64,000 nt of DNA from Euonymus europaeus (GCA_963580455.1 OY756963.1:20417555-20481554), one strand, 5' to 3'. Numbered from the stretch's first letter, positions 46,320 through 58,718 are shown. Notes: a model not told the origin generated them from the sequence alone. A program made the numbers and translations.

Positions 46320-47214
46320 GATATTTACTTAATTTAATGACTATGTAGATATTTGATTATTCTCTGTCACTTTTAAAGAAATAGTTCTAAAATAAAATTC
46401 TAGAGGCACCCCAACCCCGTCCACCTTTGATCATCTCTTATAAATTCATGAATACTCCCCCACTGACTAAGTAGACCCCAGTCACTCAGCAATTGCTTGC
46501 ATCTACAAGCCTAGCTAGTATAAGTTACTTTCGGTCAAGGACCCCTCCTCCAACGTTTTCATGGGTTATACCTTGCCTACTGATTAACTTTGGTACCCAC
46601 CTCGAGATTTTGGTCGTGGAATTGAAACCACCATACCAACATTGTTTATACAATATGCTAGCCTTTATGGGTTACCTGGTGTAGGCAAGATAGGTTTCCT
46701 CTTCTTGCTCTGCAGAACTCAAGCCTCTCGGTACTTCCTTCAATACCTGAGTGATAGTACTAAATATGAGTAACATAGGATTTTACAAATGAAAGGTGGC
46801 ATGTTCCAATTCATTTCTAACTGGATTCGAATTATTCACATAGCAAAAGAGAGGGAGGAAAATAGCCTTCTGAACACGCTATGACAACTCTGTACTTATG
46901 ACAGACCAAAAGAAATTATGAGAAGTGGTAAGTATAATGGTACAGTATATGCATTCTGTAAAGTCTTAAACAGCTCGCTAGTTTCTACTTGTGTATGGAA
47001 AATGATCAAAGCTAAGAATAGTGGTCCCAAACCAGCTATACATAATGTTTACAGAATGCAAGAGAGAGGTGGGATGAACAGTTAATAATAAGAAGGGGCT
47101 CAGCCCCAGAATGGCTATCAAGAAAAGCAAAAGAGGCATCATCACTCCCCATGCCATTAACCACAAGACCTCATTGATGTTGTTCATTTGTGGGCCTTTT
47201 GCTTACACATTTTC

Positions 47215-47254
<40 letters not shown>

Positions 47255-47700
47255 ATCCCAACTGATTATACATGTTTTTACATTACTGTATCAGTAAACT
47301 GGTCCCACAACTACAACATAATCATACTCATAAATCTTGCATATCTTATTCTGTATTGACTCTAAAGAAGATTATGCAAGATATTTATCTTTCCAACTGT
47401 ATAATTCAAATTGGAGTTGCCAGAATATGTAGAATTGTGAGCAAAAAAGGGTTCTACACTCAAAAAGAAAATTTAGCAAAGTCGAGAAAAATCTTTAAAC
47501 AATATGGTTCTTGAGTGAATCTGAAGAAACTGCATCTATATGAATGAAAAGAATTTATTTTGGAAATCTCTTGACTCTTTAAAGCTGTGAGGTGTAAATA
47601 AATACCAAATAGCATGAGTTTGTAATCAGTGACACAATTTGCAAAATCATAGAAAATGAAGGCCTTTTCTCTCCCTTTCAAAAGCTAATGGAATTCCATA
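46320..47700. other. intergenic with (ATT)n microsatellite
   Basis: An (ATT)n run of about 39 bp lies at 47215-47253. Short frames such as 46493-46684 have no domain. No gene is supported. Confidence 0.45.
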
Positions 47701-48152
47701 CAAATCAAATAAATTAAGAAAAAACACAAGTGGGTTCCAGTGTACACTTACATGTGTCCATCTCTTATTCTTATTCCCATTTATACCAAGGAAACATTCT
47801 CTCACACTCTCTGACATATACTGACCCTTGGATCAAGCACCCATCTTAGATGAACTTTGTCTTGGGTCCCAACCATTTTGACCAAACCTAATCCAAATTC
47901 CCTTTTGTTTTTTTCTTAGGTTATTCCTTCCCCATGTTCCCTCCTTTTTCATTTTATAAAACCATCATAAAAAAGGTAACCTCTTTTGCTAAAGCTTTGC
48001 TTTCTCCTTTGCAGCAACAAATTCTCATCATATTCACCACTCTCTCACTCTCTCTCTCCGGACATTCTTGTTACACTCTTTTCTCTCTCTTTGCACTCCC
48101 AGTCACTCCTCTCTCTCTCTCTCACTTAGTTCTCCCCTGCTTTGTCTCTTCA
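47701..48152 (+). promoter_or_regulatory. promoter and CT-rich leader of the BRL2-like gene
   Basis: A weak TATA-like TTTATACC lies near 47780. From about 48035 to 48125 the leader is dominated by CTCTCTCT tracts. The reading frame of the gene stays open upstream to 47934, but those residues do not look like a signal peptide and the leader is CT-rich, so they are taken as 5' UTR. Confidence 0.4.
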
Positions 48153-51100
48153 ATGGAGATTCAGATTTCTCTTCATCTCGCTATTACATGCCTATTCGTG
48201 CTATTTGTTTCAGCTTCTGTGAATGGTCAAGGTATTGTTTCATCTATCAAGACTGATGCAGCTGCCCTGCTTCTGTTCAAGAAGATGATTCAGATGGATC
48301 CAAATGGGGTTTTGTCAAGTTGGCAGCTTGATAGGAATCCATGCAAGTGGTATGGAGTTCAATGCTCTCAAGGAAGAGCCACTGAACTTGATCTCACGGG
48401 GTGTAATCTCACTGGTATCATTTCCTTTGCTCCTCTGGACTCTATAGATATGCTATCCACTCTGAAATTGTCTTCGAACTCGTTCATTGTAAATTCAACT
48501 TCTCTGCTTCAACTACCTTCCGCGTTGCAGCAGCTTGAGCTTTCTTTAGCGGGACTTGTAGGTCTGGTTCCAGAGAACCTTTTCTCAAAGTACCCCAATC
48601 TTTTTTATGTGAATCTTTCTCACAATAATTTAACTGGTTTTTTACCTGATGATATCTTGTTGAGTGCTGATAAGCTTCAGGCTCTTGACCTCTCATTCAA
48701 CAACATTACAGGGTCAATTTCAGGTTTGAAAATTGAAAATTCATGCAATTCCTTATTGCAACTTGATCTTTCTGGAAATCATATAGCAGACGTCATTCCT
48801 TCCTCGCTTTCAAATTGTACAACTCTCAACACCCTGAATTTGTCATTCAATATGCTTACGGGAGAGATCCCACGATCTTTCAGTAAACTAAGCAGTTTAA
48901 AAAGACTTGATCTCTCCCATAATCATATCACAGGTTGGATCCCTCCTGAGTTGGGGAATGCATGTGTTTCACTTTTAGAGCTGAAGCTTTCTTCTAACAA
49001 CATTTCAGGCCCAATCCCAAATTTTCTCTCTTCCTGCTCTTGGCTGCAAAATTTAGATTTGTCCAACAACAATATATCAGGTCCCATACCAGATTCTGTC
49101 TTACAAAACCTTAGTTCAATAGAGAGCCTGCTATTGAGCAATAATAAGATTTCGGGACCATTTCCAACATCCATCTCAGCTTGCAAAAGATTACGCAGTT
49201 TGGACTTGAGTGCCAACAGATTTTCTGGTATCATCCCACCAGGTATATGTCCAGGAGCAGCCTCGCTTGAAGATCTACGAGCGGCAGATAATCTCATCAC
49301 AGGAACAATACCACCCCAACTATCGCAATGTTTAAAGATAAAGAGTCTTGATTTCAGCCTAAACTATCTGAAAGGTTCAATCCCTGCAGAGCTTGGGAAT
49401 CTTCAAAATCTTGAGCAACTAATAGCATGGTTTAATGGGTTGGAAGGGAAGATCCCATCAGAATTGGGGAAATGCAAGAATTTGAAGGATCTCATCCTCA
49501 ACAACAACCATCTAACTGGTGAAATTCCAGTTGAATTATTTAGCTGCAGTAATCTTGAATGGATATCCCTCACCAGCAATGGAATCACTGGCAAAATCCC
49601 AAGTGAAGTAGGAAATTTATCAAGGCTTGCTGTTCTGCAGCTTGCAAATAATAGTTTGAGCGGCGAGATACCAGTAGAACTAGGAAATTGTAGCAGCTTG
49701 GTTTGGCTAGACTTGAATAGCAACAGGTTTACTGGAGAAATACCACCAAGACTAGGTAGGCAACTTGGTTCAAAATCATTGGGTGGAATTCTCTCAGCAA
49801 ATACATTGGTGTTTGTACGGAATGTAGGAAATTCGTGTAAAGGTGTTGGAGGGCTGTTGGAGTTTGCTGGAATTCGGCCTGAAAGACTGTTGCAGGTTCA
49901 GACATTGAAGACTTGTGATTTCACAAGAATGTATTCTGGTGCAGTTCTAAGTAGTTTTACACAATATGAAACTCTGGAGTATCTTGATCTTTCATACAAT
50001 GAGCTTCGAGGGAAGATGCCAGATGAAATTGGGCAAATGGTTGCCTTACAAGTGCTCGAATTAGCTCACAACAAGCTATCTGGAGAGATTCCCTCATCAC
50101 TTGGCCAGCTCAAGAATTTGGGTGTATTTGATGCATCCAATAATAGATTGCAGGGTCAAATCCCCGAGTCATTCTCAAATCTCTCTTTCTTGGTGCAAAT
50201 TGATCTGTCAAATAACGATTTGACAGGACCAATTCCGCAGAGGGGACAACTCAGTACACTTCCAGCCACCCAGTTTGCGAACAACCCTGGACTTTGTGGA
50301 GTTCCACTGCCTGAATGCCGGCCTACCAGCCAAGTAGTGCCTAGTCCACCTTCAGAGAAGACCAAAAGGACTGGAGAGTCATGGCTTAACAGCATTGTCT
50401 TAGGGGTTCTCATTTCTGTTGCTTCTCTTGGCATTTTGATTGTATGGGCAGTTGCTATCCGTGTGAGGCATAAGGAAGCAGAGGAAGCCAAGATGCTTAG
50501 CAGCTTGCAAGCATCCCATGCAGCCACAACATGGAAAATTGAGAAGGAGAAAGAACCACTGAGCATTAATGTAGCTACTTTCCAGAGGCAGCTAAAGAAG
50601 CTCAAATTCTCTCAACTTATTGAGGCCACAAATGGTTTCTCTGGTGAAAGTCTCATTGGTTCTGGAGGGTTTGGGGAAGTTTTCAAGGCAACACTGATGG
50701 ATGGTTCAAGGGTGGCAATCAAAAAGCTTATACGATTGAGCTGTCAAGGCGATCGAGAATTCATGGCAGAAATGGAAACTCTAGGGAAGATAAAGCATAA
50801 GAATCTAGTTCCCCTGTTAGGGTATTGCAAAATTGGTGAAGAGAGGCTCCTAGTATACCAGTTCATGGAGTTTGGAAGCCTTGAGGAAATGCTCCATGGA
50901 AGAGTAAAGACACGTGATCGACGAATCCTGACTTGGGAGGAAAGAAAAAAGATTGCAAGAGGCGCAGCAAAAGGACTTTGTTTTTTACACCATAACTGCA
51001 TTCCGCACATTATACACCGAGATATGAAGTCCAGCAATGTGCTGCTGGACCACGAAATGGAAGCAAGGGTATCAGACTTTGGAATGGCAAGACTCATAAG

Positions 51101-51533
51101 TGCACTTGACACTCATCTTAGTGTCAGTACACTTGCAGGAACACCAGGATATGTTCCACCTGAGTACTACCAAAGCTTCCGGTGCACTGCAAAGGGTGAT
51201 GTCTACTCATTTGGGGTTGTCTTGTTGGAACTCCTGACAGGTAAACGCCCAACTGACAAAGAGGATTTTGGAGACAGTAACTTGGTGGGATGGGTGAAAA
51301 TGAAGGTTAGAGAAGGAAAACATATGGAAGTAATAGACCCGGAGTTGCTATTAGTGACAAGAGGAACAGATGAAGCAGAAGCAGAAGAAGTTAAAGAAAT
51401 GGTGAGGTATTTGGAAATAACATTGCAGTGTGTGGATGACTTTCCATCCAAGAGGCCTAATATGCTGCAGGCGGTGGCAATGTTGAGAGAGTTGATGTCT
51501 GGATCAACCAATGGAAGCAGCAGCAGTGCTTGA
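48153..51533 (+). CDS. BRL2: BRI1-like LRR receptor kinase, BRL2/VH1 type
   Basis: Intronless, 1126 aa from [10 protein letters not shown]. Signal peptide about 1-25. An N-terminal LRR cap ([17 protein letters not shown]) precedes more than twenty extracellular LRRs. Between late repeats sits the island domain typical of the BRI1 family ([26 protein letters not shown]). One transmembrane segment (about 744-766). Kinase domain from about 829: glycine loop [10 protein letters not shown]857 (VAIKK), catalytic HRD at 955-957, DFG at 975-977, [11 protein letters not shown]. All key kinase residues are present, so it should be active at the plasma membrane. The Arabidopsis homologue BRL2/VH1 acts in vein development and is reported not to bind brassinolide; length and layout match it better than BRI1, BRL1 or BRL3. 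Orthology should be confirmed by a tree. Next gene on the same strand: BPC, 2.3 kb downstream. Confidence 0.93.
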   Translation: MEIQISLHLAITCLFVLFVSASVNGQGIVSSIKTDAAALLLFKKMIQMDPNGVLSSWQLDRNPCKWYGVQCSQGRATELDLTGCNLTGIISFAPLDSIDMLSTLKLSSNSFIVNSTSLLQLPSALQQLELSLAGLVGLVPENLFSKYPNLFYVNLSHNNLTGFLPDDILLSADKLQALDLSFNNITGSISGLKIENSCNSLLQLDLSGNHIADVIPSSLSNCTTLNTLNLSFNMLTGEIPRSFSKLSSLKRLDLSHNHITGWIPPELGNACVSLLELKLSSNNISGPIPNFLSSCSWLQNLDLSNNNISGPIPDSVLQNLSSIESLLLSNNKISGPFPTSISACKRLRSLDLSANRFSGIIPPGICPGAASLEDLRAADNLITGTIPPQLSQCLKIKSLDFSLNYLKGSIPAELGNLQNLEQLIAWFNGLEGKIPSELGKCKNLKDLILNNNHLTGEIPVELFSCSNLEWISLTSNGITGKIPSEVGNLSRLAVLQLANNSLSGEIPVELGNCSSLVWLDLNSNRFTGEIPPRLGRQLGSKSLGGILSANTLVFVRNVGNSCKGVGGLLEFAGIRPERLLQVQTLKTCDFTRMYSGAVLSSFTQYETLEYLDLSYNELRGKMPDEIGQMVALQVLELAHNKLSGEIPSSLGQLKNLGVFDASNNRLQGQIPESFSNLSFLVQIDLSNNDLTGPIPQRGQLSTLPATQFANNPGLCGVPLPECRPTSQVVPSPPSEKTKRTGESWLNSIVLGVLISVASLGILIVWAVAIRVRHKEAEEAKMLSSLQASHAATTWKIEKEKEPLSINVATFQRQLKKLKFSQLIEATNGFSGESLIGSGGFGEVFKATLMDGSRVAIKKLIRLSCQGDREFMAEMETLGKIKHKNLVPLLGYCKIGEERLLVYQFMEFGSLEEMLHGRVKTRDRRILTWEERKKIARGAAKGLCFLHHNCIPHIIHRDMKSSNVLLDHEMEARVSDFGMARLISALDTHLSVSTLAGTPGYVPPEYYQSFRCTAKGDVYSFGVVLLELLTGKRPTDKEDFGDSNLVGWVKMKVREGKHMEVIDPELLLVTRGTDEAEAEEVKEMVRYLEITLQCVDDFPSKRPNMLQAVAMLRELMSGSTNGSSSSA

Positions 51534-52229
51534 AAACTGGGTTTTGTTTAATATTGACGAGTATAATTAAAGATAAGAAGAAGAGAGATTTTAGGATATA
51601 TTGTTCATCTGTGTAGATTTTTTATCCCTCCATGTAATTAGCAATCCTTCTTCATTTCTCTTTTTTCTCGTATGTACTACTGCCAAATAGTGAGTGAAAG
51701 AGTATCATATCCAATGCAACCACTTAGAAGGAATTCTGATGAAAGAACATCTGAAACAAAACTCAAATCCAAAATGTAAGGTTTCTTGTAGACATTTAAT
51801 CAAACAGTTAAGATGCATATCAAATTGAAAGATCTCATCTACATAGTCGGCTAGTACGGAGGAGAAACTTACATTTTTTCCATCTGTGCTGCTCCAACTT
51901 CAATTGGTGTCTTATATCTGAGATGCTGTAATCATAATGATCATTAGTTGAGCTTGCAGATTCCGAGCCAAGCTCTAGATTTTATATAGAAGGGTTCACT
52001 GTATTGTTTTTTTAGGGCTTAAATTTTTGTGCGGAAATTTTGAAATTTATTTTTATATTTTGATAGAGATTACAAACCCGACGAGCCTGTACGTACGAAG
52101 AAAAAAATCGTATTGATGTTTTTTAATACTTTTGTCATTTCTTATTGAATTAAATTATTATTATTATTTTAATTTTAATAAAAAAAGATCAGCGCTGAGT
52201 TCTAACTTGAGAATCGTTTATATATGATA
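51534..52229. other. 3' flank of BRL2-like gene, no further gene
   Basis: A candidate poly(A) context lies in the first 150 bp after the stop. The rest is AT-rich with no ORF. Confidence 0.4.
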
Positions 52230-52470
52230 CAACTCGTCAATTCAACTATTTAGAATTTGTTGTTATTTTTCTTTTACACGGGTCATCGTTGAAGTCATCC
52301 AATCTTCGCTTTTCAGATTTAGATCTATTGACTTACACCATGTTCGTCAGCAAGCAAATGTTGTGGCTCATGAATTGGCTGAACTTGCATTTAGGCAAGA
52401 GTATAATATCTTTTTATTTCAGAAGTTTCCTCGTGAAGTTTCCCAATATGTAACTCAAAAAAATTTGGTT
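52230..52470 (+). pseudogene. LINE RNase H C-terminal relic
   Basis: One frame reads EVIQSSLFRFRSIDLHHVRQ then QANVVAHELAELAFR. The HVRQQAN-VAHELA block is the C-terminal signature of LINE RNase H. Only the last part of the domain remains. A (TA)n run follows at about 52511-52530. Confidence 0.6.
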
Positions 52471-52510
52471 TGAATCGGAGTATGTTTCGTAGGGTATAAA
52501 CTCTCATAAA

Positions 52511-52530
52511 AATATATATATATATATATA
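52511..52530. repeat. (TA)n microsatellite
   Basis: Short TA run. Confidence 0.9.
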
Positions 52531-52779
52531 AATATGATACCTTTGTTTTTGTCGTTGGCTCTAATTTTTCCAATAAATTAATAAGAGTTGTTCCCTCAAA
52601 TGGCGTCAAGATTAAAGGGGTTGAGAATTTTGTACTCGTTCGTGACATGGCATATCTGTAAAATTGCACATCTCTGTCCTCTGATATCTCTCTCGGTCTT
52701 AGATTTTAATTTACTTTATTAGTATTAATTTTCGAAGATGAAAAAAGTTATTTATAAATATATTTGATAGATTGTGGTA

Positions 52780-53800
52780 AACTAGTCTCTTTCTTTCTCT
52801 TCTCTCTCACATCGTTGGGGCCGTCTCTCTCCTCTCTCTTCATACCCTATCTCTTTCTCTCTCTCTCTTTCGGTTTATCTCTCCTCTCTCCTATCACATT
52901 TTCTCTCTCCAGAAGGGGCAAAACCCTAAAGAACCGTTTACATCTCTCCTATGTAAGTTTTCTCTCTCCTCTCTCTCTCTTTTCCAATTTTTTTGAAATA
53001 TATGGGTCCTTTGTACTATTAAAACCTGTCATATGCATTTCGGTCTTCCCACCAGTTATTTATACTTATATGCATTTTGGATATGATTTATGTGATTCCG
53101 TGGATCATTGGCATTTCCTGGTTGAAGTGCACATGATCCATTTCCAGATCTGCTATTGGGAATCGTAGAATGTTGAAAGTACCCGTTATGTTATCAATTT
53201 GGTAGATCTAAGTTTAAGGGATTGGATGACCTAACCCTAGAAATGTAGCAAAATGTGTAGGAATTCGAATCTGAAACTTCCCAGCTTGCTAACAAGAATT
53301 GTGACACATTGATCTGTATCTGTATTGTGGTGCTCCATTTTGTTTTCTGGATCGGGGAAAATGATGTTAGATTTTAATTTTTGTATGTTTGATTTTATTC
53401 AATTACATAAAAGGAGGATGTCAAATCCAAATTAGTTTCACTGTGTTTTCAAAATTCAAACCAAGCTGGTTATTTATTTTTATAGATTCTATGTACCATT
53501 TTTAGGAACTAATTATGTCGAGTTAACATAAGTTAGTTATTAAGGCTCTTTTTTCATTGCAATTTATTGAGAAATTTCATGGGGGGCTTTTTCCTCATAT
53601 TTATGATTAGTGACTCTGTTTTGCAACTAATCTTCTATTTTCATGTCCTGTTTTTCTGTTTCTTGGATTTCTGTTTCCCATTTTATAGGAACTAAGGATG
53701 GTTAATGTACCACCTTATTAGGATAAAGATGCCATTAATGGGTGTTTTTGAATTGTAACAAGTGCTTTTCTTTTTTTCTTCACCCATTTGTGTAGACTTA
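52780..53800 (+). promoter_or_regulatory. leader and probable 5'-UTR intron of the BPC gene
   Basis: 52785-52985 is almost pure CT (GA on the other strand), with several CTCTCTCTCT blocks. A good donor (AT|GTAAGT, GT at 52953) and an acceptor (TTTGTGTAG, AG at 53794-53795) five bases before the ATG suggest a leader intron of about 843 bp. Because BPC proteins bind GAGA repeats, self-regulation through this CT/GA tract is plausible but not shown. Confidence 0.6.
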
Positions 53801-54697
53801 ATGGACGACGATGGACTGAACATACGCAACTGGGGTTACTATGAAACTCCTTCCTACAAAGCTCAACTCAATCTGCAGCTCATGACTAACATGGCTGACC
53901 GAGATACAAAACATTTTCTTCCTGGGCGTGATCCCAGCATTATGGTTGGTAACCATGGAGCCCTTCATCCACGGGATTGCATGGTTTCTGATGCTTCTAT
54001 ACCCATGAACTACATGAGGGAAGGATGGATGGGCCAACGAGAGTTCTTAAACATGTTACCTATGAACCCACTTTATCCAATGCTTCCTGAGACTCCTGGA
54101 GCTCACTCCCTCCACATTCTACAGCCACCCAATTGTTCAAGAGATGAGAGAGTGCCTAAACTTGATGAGAGGGTGCCCAGAATTGATGAGAAGCCAGCTA
54201 TAATTGATGATAGGTCTGCTGGAATTGAAGGGTCGATTGTAAATAAAAGAGTACAGTCAAAAAAACATCAAGGTGGGGGTGCATCAAAGATCCCTAAACC
54301 AAAGAAGGCAAGGAAGCCAAAGGAAAATGATGGTAACGCGGCACCTCGCGTAAAGCCTGCTAAAAAGAGTTTAAATGGTGTCATAAATGGTGTTGACATG
54401 GATATTTCAGGAATTACTGTGCCGGTATGCTCATGCACTGGGACTCCACAACAGTGCTATCGATGGGGCTGTGGTGGTTGGCAATCAGCATGCTGTACTA
54501 CGAATGTCTCGGTGTATCCTTTGCCAATGAGTACTAAAAGACGTGGTGCCAGGATAGCTGGGCGAAAGATGAGTCAGGGTGCATTTAAGAAGGTGTTGGA
54601 AAAACTTGCTGCTGAAGGCTATAACTTTGGTAACCCAATTGATCTGAGGACTCACTGGGCAAGGCATGGTACCAACAAGTTTGTCACTATCAGGTAG
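53801..54697 (+). CDS. BPC1: BASIC PENTACYSTEINE GAGA-binding transcription factor, class I
   Basis: One coding exon, 298 aa from MDDDGLNIRNWGYYE, the hallmark N-terminus of class I BPC proteins. The middle has basic stretches (KKHQGGGASKIPKPKKARKP) serving as NLS. The highly conserved C-terminal DNA-binding domain starts near residue 206: VCSCTGTPQQCYRWGCGGW, then QSACCTTNVSVYPLPM, RRGARIAGRKMSQGAFKK and DLRTHWARHGTNKFVTIR to the last residue. All domain cysteines are present. The protein binds GA/CT repeats and recruits Polycomb and other partners in plants. A short repeated acidic segment (PKLDERVPRIDEKPAIIDDR, about 128-147) shows small internal duplications. The symbol is given by family and context; distinguishing BPC1, 2 and 3 needs a tree. 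Confidence 0.93.
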   Translation: MDDDGLNIRNWGYYETPSYKAQLNLQLMTNMADRDTKHFLPGRDPSIMVGNHGALHPRDCMVSDASIPMNYMREGWMGQREFLNMLPMNPLYPMLPETPGAHSLHILQPPNCSRDERVPKLDERVPRIDEKPAIIDDRSAGIEGSIVNKRVQSKKHQGGGASKIPKPKKARKPKENDGNAAPRVKPAKKSLNGVINGVDMDISGITVPVCSCTGTPQQCYRWGCGGWQSACCTTNVSVYPLPMSTKRRGARIAGRKMSQGAFKKVLEKLAAEGYNFGNPIDLRTHWARHGTNKFVTIR

Positions 54698-56945
54698 ATT
54701 GACGTCGTTGGTACTACCCATGGTGGTGCTATCATTGCATATGGTCTGCTTCAGTTGCATATGGTCTTTCCGGTTCTTTGTAGTTCGTCGATATCCTTGA
54801 TACATGTTCTGAAACACTTCTCTTTTAAATTGTTGTTCAATCTTTTATTTATGCTTCCGTTATAAGTGCAACCAGTGCTTTCTGTTGACCAGGATTCAGA
54901 ATGTGAATGCCTTGTCATACATTGAATCCATTTTTGGAAAGTATCTTTTCACCATATGTGAAAGTTGCCCGAGTCATTTGTCTTTTGTTACTCTCTCCAT
55001 GCAATGATAACTCTTTTTCCCCCTCATTTCCCTCTCCTAGCAAAAGTGTGCGGGTTGTTTTTTCCTGAATGGAAAGGGAATTTAGTGAAGAAGCACCAAG
55101 AGAGTGCAAGTTCCAACCTTAGAAAGAAAAAATGTGTGGGTGTACTTGAGTAGGATGTGCAAATTTGATTACGCTGCAACTTATTGATGCTGCCGTTGTA
55201 ACTGCCTTATTGAACATGTTGTGATACCATTTGATTTTATCTTATTGCATATCCTATTTACAACTTTTGACACTATACTAAACTAAGTAAAGAACTTGCT
55301 TCCTCGTGTATGTTCCCAATTGTCTGTTGAAGAGAGGAGAGTTATATTCGTGATTTGCCAATGATAATTAGGGTAGTAAAGAAATTGTCTCTCTGCTCTC
55401 TGGGATTCAAGCTTCATGCATAACCCTCTCCTAATTTTGCAGTGGCATCATTTTTGGACTAGATTCGCAACCCCCTTCCATCCCCCCCTTTTTATCTTGT
55501 CTTTTTTCCTTCCTTCCGTTGTTTTTCACCCTTTTCCCATTCTGTTCGTCGACATTTTTTCCTTCAACAATGCTATATTAGCTATGCTTTTATTAAATAC
55601 ATATATAGATGTATGTGTATGTGTACACTATTCTATATTCATTCTTTTTTTTATGTCACTGTCTTTCCGTTTGTTTGCATAGAATCCTCCTGTACCACTG
55701 TAGTTGTGTTGTACGCAAAGTATTCTGTAAACATAGATGCTGCTATTCAGCTATTTGTATCTGTCCTTCTGTGTTTGCGCTGCTATCACAGTGAAAAGTC
55801 TCAGCTTCTTAGCATTCATCTGAAGTGAAGTATCATGATTCTTGTCCCTTTTATTTCATTTTTTTTTTTGCATAAGAAAGATGCAGAAACTTTCCATTTA
55901 GCTCCAAGAAAAGGATTCCTCCTCTTATGTTCTTGCTTAGTCTACCTATTTCTCTTTTCTTCTTTTTTCTTTCTTTTAAATGCATTGTCTCCATGTTGTT
56001 TCTCTGTTTTTTTTGTTTATAATTTATTCGTAAACTAATTTACACGATCGAGATTCTGAACATCCGCTTCACTTTTTTTCCCATCTTCTATCGAAATTAA
56101 ATCCATTGCAATATTAGGAAAACGTTTTTCTTTCTACATGTCTGTATGTTCTTTTTATGGTGCTGGCAGGCCGTAGGACATTTCCTATTCCCAATTATTT
56201 TTGGAGTAAACCCTAAATACATTTCCTAAACCAGTTTACTTTATCTGGGAATTGGATATGCATTTATACAATTATACTGCATTGGTGGCAATCAGAAGGT
56301 TTTTTTTGGCTTATCTTTTCTGTTTGTTATTTCATTTTTGAAAATATTATGTGATCCTTTTTCTTTGGCTATAAGAAGAAGATTGTTGAACTACTTTTCG
56401 ATCTATTGATCCTAAATTTCATAACTACATGTTTTACTGTCTTGTTAGCTGTGGTTGCGGGGTGCAGTGTAGAGTTCATAAGCTCAATTTTTAGAAACAG
56501 ATTCTTCACATATTATGTGGGAGCGTTATTGCTTAATACTGTTATTTGAGGTGAAACTTGGTCTGGATTTTGTTATTTAGGGTTAGAATTGCTTAGAGGC
56601 TTTTTGTTATTGCTCGATGATCTATCCTTCTGAATCTAATGTCTTTCTAACCTACCTTCCATGGTTGTCCTTTTCTCGCTTGATAGGTAGGTTAAACCGT
56701 TGAAGGGAACCCAGTGGTAATGCTTTGTTCAGGAAATTGAATTAGGGTTGGAATCGTGCACACTGCACACTATAATATGTAGACAAACGCATAAAAGAAC
56801 TAATGATATCACCTAAAAGGGAATCAAAAAATTAAGTGAATTGAAATGGTTAATGAATTGTCCTGTTTTAACGAAATTCATTAGGTATTGCTGAAGCTCC
56901 TTGAAATTAAGGAATACAAATCCCAATAATCCAACATTTAATTAG
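54698..56945. other. intergenic between BPC and ANTH genes
   Basis: The gap separates the 3' ends of two convergent genes. It is T-rich with no domain-bearing ORF and no repeat that I can define. Part is 3' UTR of BPC. Confidence 0.5.
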
Positions 56946-58103
56946 TTAATAGAAGCTAATCAAATCTGGAAGTTCTTGTTTGCAAGCAGGATTATTATTA
57001 TTATTAGGGACTTCAAAAGGGTTGTTTGTGATCTTTCTCTCATAGAACCCGATCATCAATCCTTCATTTACCTTGAAATCTTCATCAAAAACCTCCCATT
57101 TGTCTGTTATGATTGTTTGCAGGACATCTCTTGTCGTAATTTCCATGTTTTCTCTCACGACTATGGCCTTCCTATTACCATCCTCCTCTGCTTCCTTCAC
57201 GACTATGGCCTTCCTATTACCATCCTCGTCTGCTTCCTTCTTCGATACTCCATTGATTATTCTCTCAAGCTCAAGCACATCGTCTTCTGGGATTTTCTTC
57301 ACTTTCGGACAATCTGTTGCGTTTAAGACGCCAAAATCTCGACAAAACTCGAAATAAACAGAGAGTTGTTCTCCCTGTGTTGTTGCCTTCTGAAGAACCT
57401 CAAGAGCCAGAGAAGCTTCAGTTTTGTTAGCTGAATATATATTCAATAGAACCCTTGCAATTCCATTGCATATTCTGCTATAAATTTCACATAACTCGAT
57501 GATCACACAATCCATAGCTTCGAGAACTAGAATCACCTTCATGTTCCTCGCTTGTGGCTTGATTTTCATCAACAAATCGAGCAACGATTGCCATTTCTGC
57601 AACCTCTCTAGCTCCTGCATCAATGGACCCTCGTAGGATTTCGACGTTTTATTGTAAAATACAACGGATCGTTGATTGAGAAAAGCATAATATGCTCGAA
57701 CGAATGCCTCGAATCCCCATATCTTGTTAGGATTAGAATGACAGTCATGAAAATTCGAAAGATCAAACGGTAGGCATCCGATCGTTTGTAATGCCGGTGT
57801 CTTGCAGCAGAAGACACCATGCATCAATATTAACCCCTTGAGAGCGACAATCCAGCTACGGGTCTTGTCCATTCGCATTGAGATGGCGTGTATAAGAGGC
57901 TTGAGGGTGACGGGGGAGGCTCGAACCCAGGTGAAGACTCGGTTAGCATTCCTATAATCGATGCCTGTGTCGTTGTGGCTGGTGGCCTTGATGATTGCCT
58001 CCTCAAGATCAGGGTTCCGGGTGGAGGTCCGCCGGGCAAGGGATGATACCAAAATGCTGTTCTTGTCCTTGAGGACCCCGGCGGCCCTCTGCCACAACTT
58101 CAT
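56946..58103 (-). CDS. ANTH-domain (AP180/PICALM-like) clathrin assembly protein
   Basis: Intronless, 385 aa. N-terminal ANTH domain: MKLWQRAAGVLKDKNSIL, NPDLEEAIIKATSHND (the KATSH lipid-binding start), then TRSWIVALKGLILMHGVF and GFEAFVRAYYAFLNQRS, to about residue 260. The PPK(E/D)KH part of the usual phosphoinositide site is missing, as in the short-type plant ANTH proteins related to At2g01920/At1g14686 (from memory). The C-terminal tail is short and acidic, with one NPF motif (361-363), a binding site for EH-domain proteins. It recruits clathrin to PIP2 membranes during endocytosis; lipid binding by this member is uncertain. An in-frame duplication of 14 residues (289-302 and 303-316) is unusual. 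It is convergent with the BPC gene. Confidence 0.88.
   Translation of the reverse strand: MKLWQRAAGVLKDKNSILVSSLARRTSTRNPDLEEAIIKATSHNDTGIDYRNANRVFTWVRASPVTLKPLIHAISMRMDKTRSWIVALKGLILMHGVFCCKTPALQTIGCLPFDLSNFHDCHSNPNKIWGFEAFVRAYYAFLNQRSVVFYNKTSKSYEGPLMQELERLQKWQSLLDLLMKIKPQARNMKVILVLEAMDCVIIELCEIYSRICNGIARVLLNIYSANKTEASLALEVLQKATTQGEQLSVYFEFCRDFGVLNATDCPKVKKIPEDDVLELERIINGVSKKEADEDGNRKAIVVKEAEEDGNRKAIVVRENMEITTRDVLQTIITDKWEVFDEDFKVNEGLMIGFYERKITNNPFEVPNNNNNPACKQELPDLISFY
57156..57239. repeat. 42-bp tandem duplication inside the ANTH gene
   Basis: Units 57156-57197 and 57198-57239 differ by a single base, which changes one Glu to Asp. In frame, 14 codons each. Confidence 0.95.
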
Positions 58104-58399
58104 TTACCCCACAAAAGCTAATGTCCCTCCACAGTTTTTGCCTCATGGGAACTACTTGTCCCTAAATTACCTCTCTTTGTATAGTTTGTGTATCCTAGCT
58201 GATATACAGGTCTTAATAGTTGGTGTAGGTTTGAATTAGTCCTTTTTGGTTATTGGGTTTATGATGTGGTGTCACGTTTTTAATTGTTTTTTTTTTTAAT
58301 TTATTTTTTGGGAAAGGCCAGAGTCATAGAGATATCCAATAAATGGTTGGTGCAACAAGATATTATAGGCATATTTTTGGAGGAGTTGGATCTTTTTGG

Positions 58400-58717
58400 T
58401 AGGGTGGTAAAAATTTGAGTTCGAGTCGGATGACATAGGGTGTTAATAAGATTTTTTTATGTCCAAATTCGGATTGATTTGAATTTTTGTATGTACTTAA
58501 TTGATCATATTCGGATTTGTTAAATATGGACAAATAAATTAAACAATAATCTAGCTAATTCGAATTAGGTTTTGGGTCACTAATTCAGACAACATTTTTG
58601 TGTTTGGTCCCAAACTTGTTTTAAATCGGACAATTTTTTGTGATTGAATATGGATTTTGAACATAAAATTTACGTCTAAACTTTGTTTAATCCGGATTAA
58701 AAAAATCGATCATCCTA
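58400..58717. mobile_element. hAT-type MITE, relative of 16179-16469
   Basis: Left end TAGGGTGGTAAAAATTTGAG; the right end in reverse complement is TAGGATGATCGATTTTTTTA. Shared interior words with 16179-16469 include ATAGGGTGTT, TTGATT.GAATTTT and TTTAATCCGGATT. Its target duplication is not clear. A solo LTR sits against its right end. Confidence 0.6.
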
Positions 58718-58718
58718 A

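Noticed and set aside
47934..48152. 73 extra N-terminal codons for the BRL2-like protein
   Set aside because: The sequence is a CT-rich leader and would bury the signal peptide that begins at 48153.
48484..51511. Several minus-strand frames of 70-149 codons inside the BRL2-like gene
   Set aside because: All are antisense shadows of the LRR and kinase code; leucine repeats keep the other strand open.
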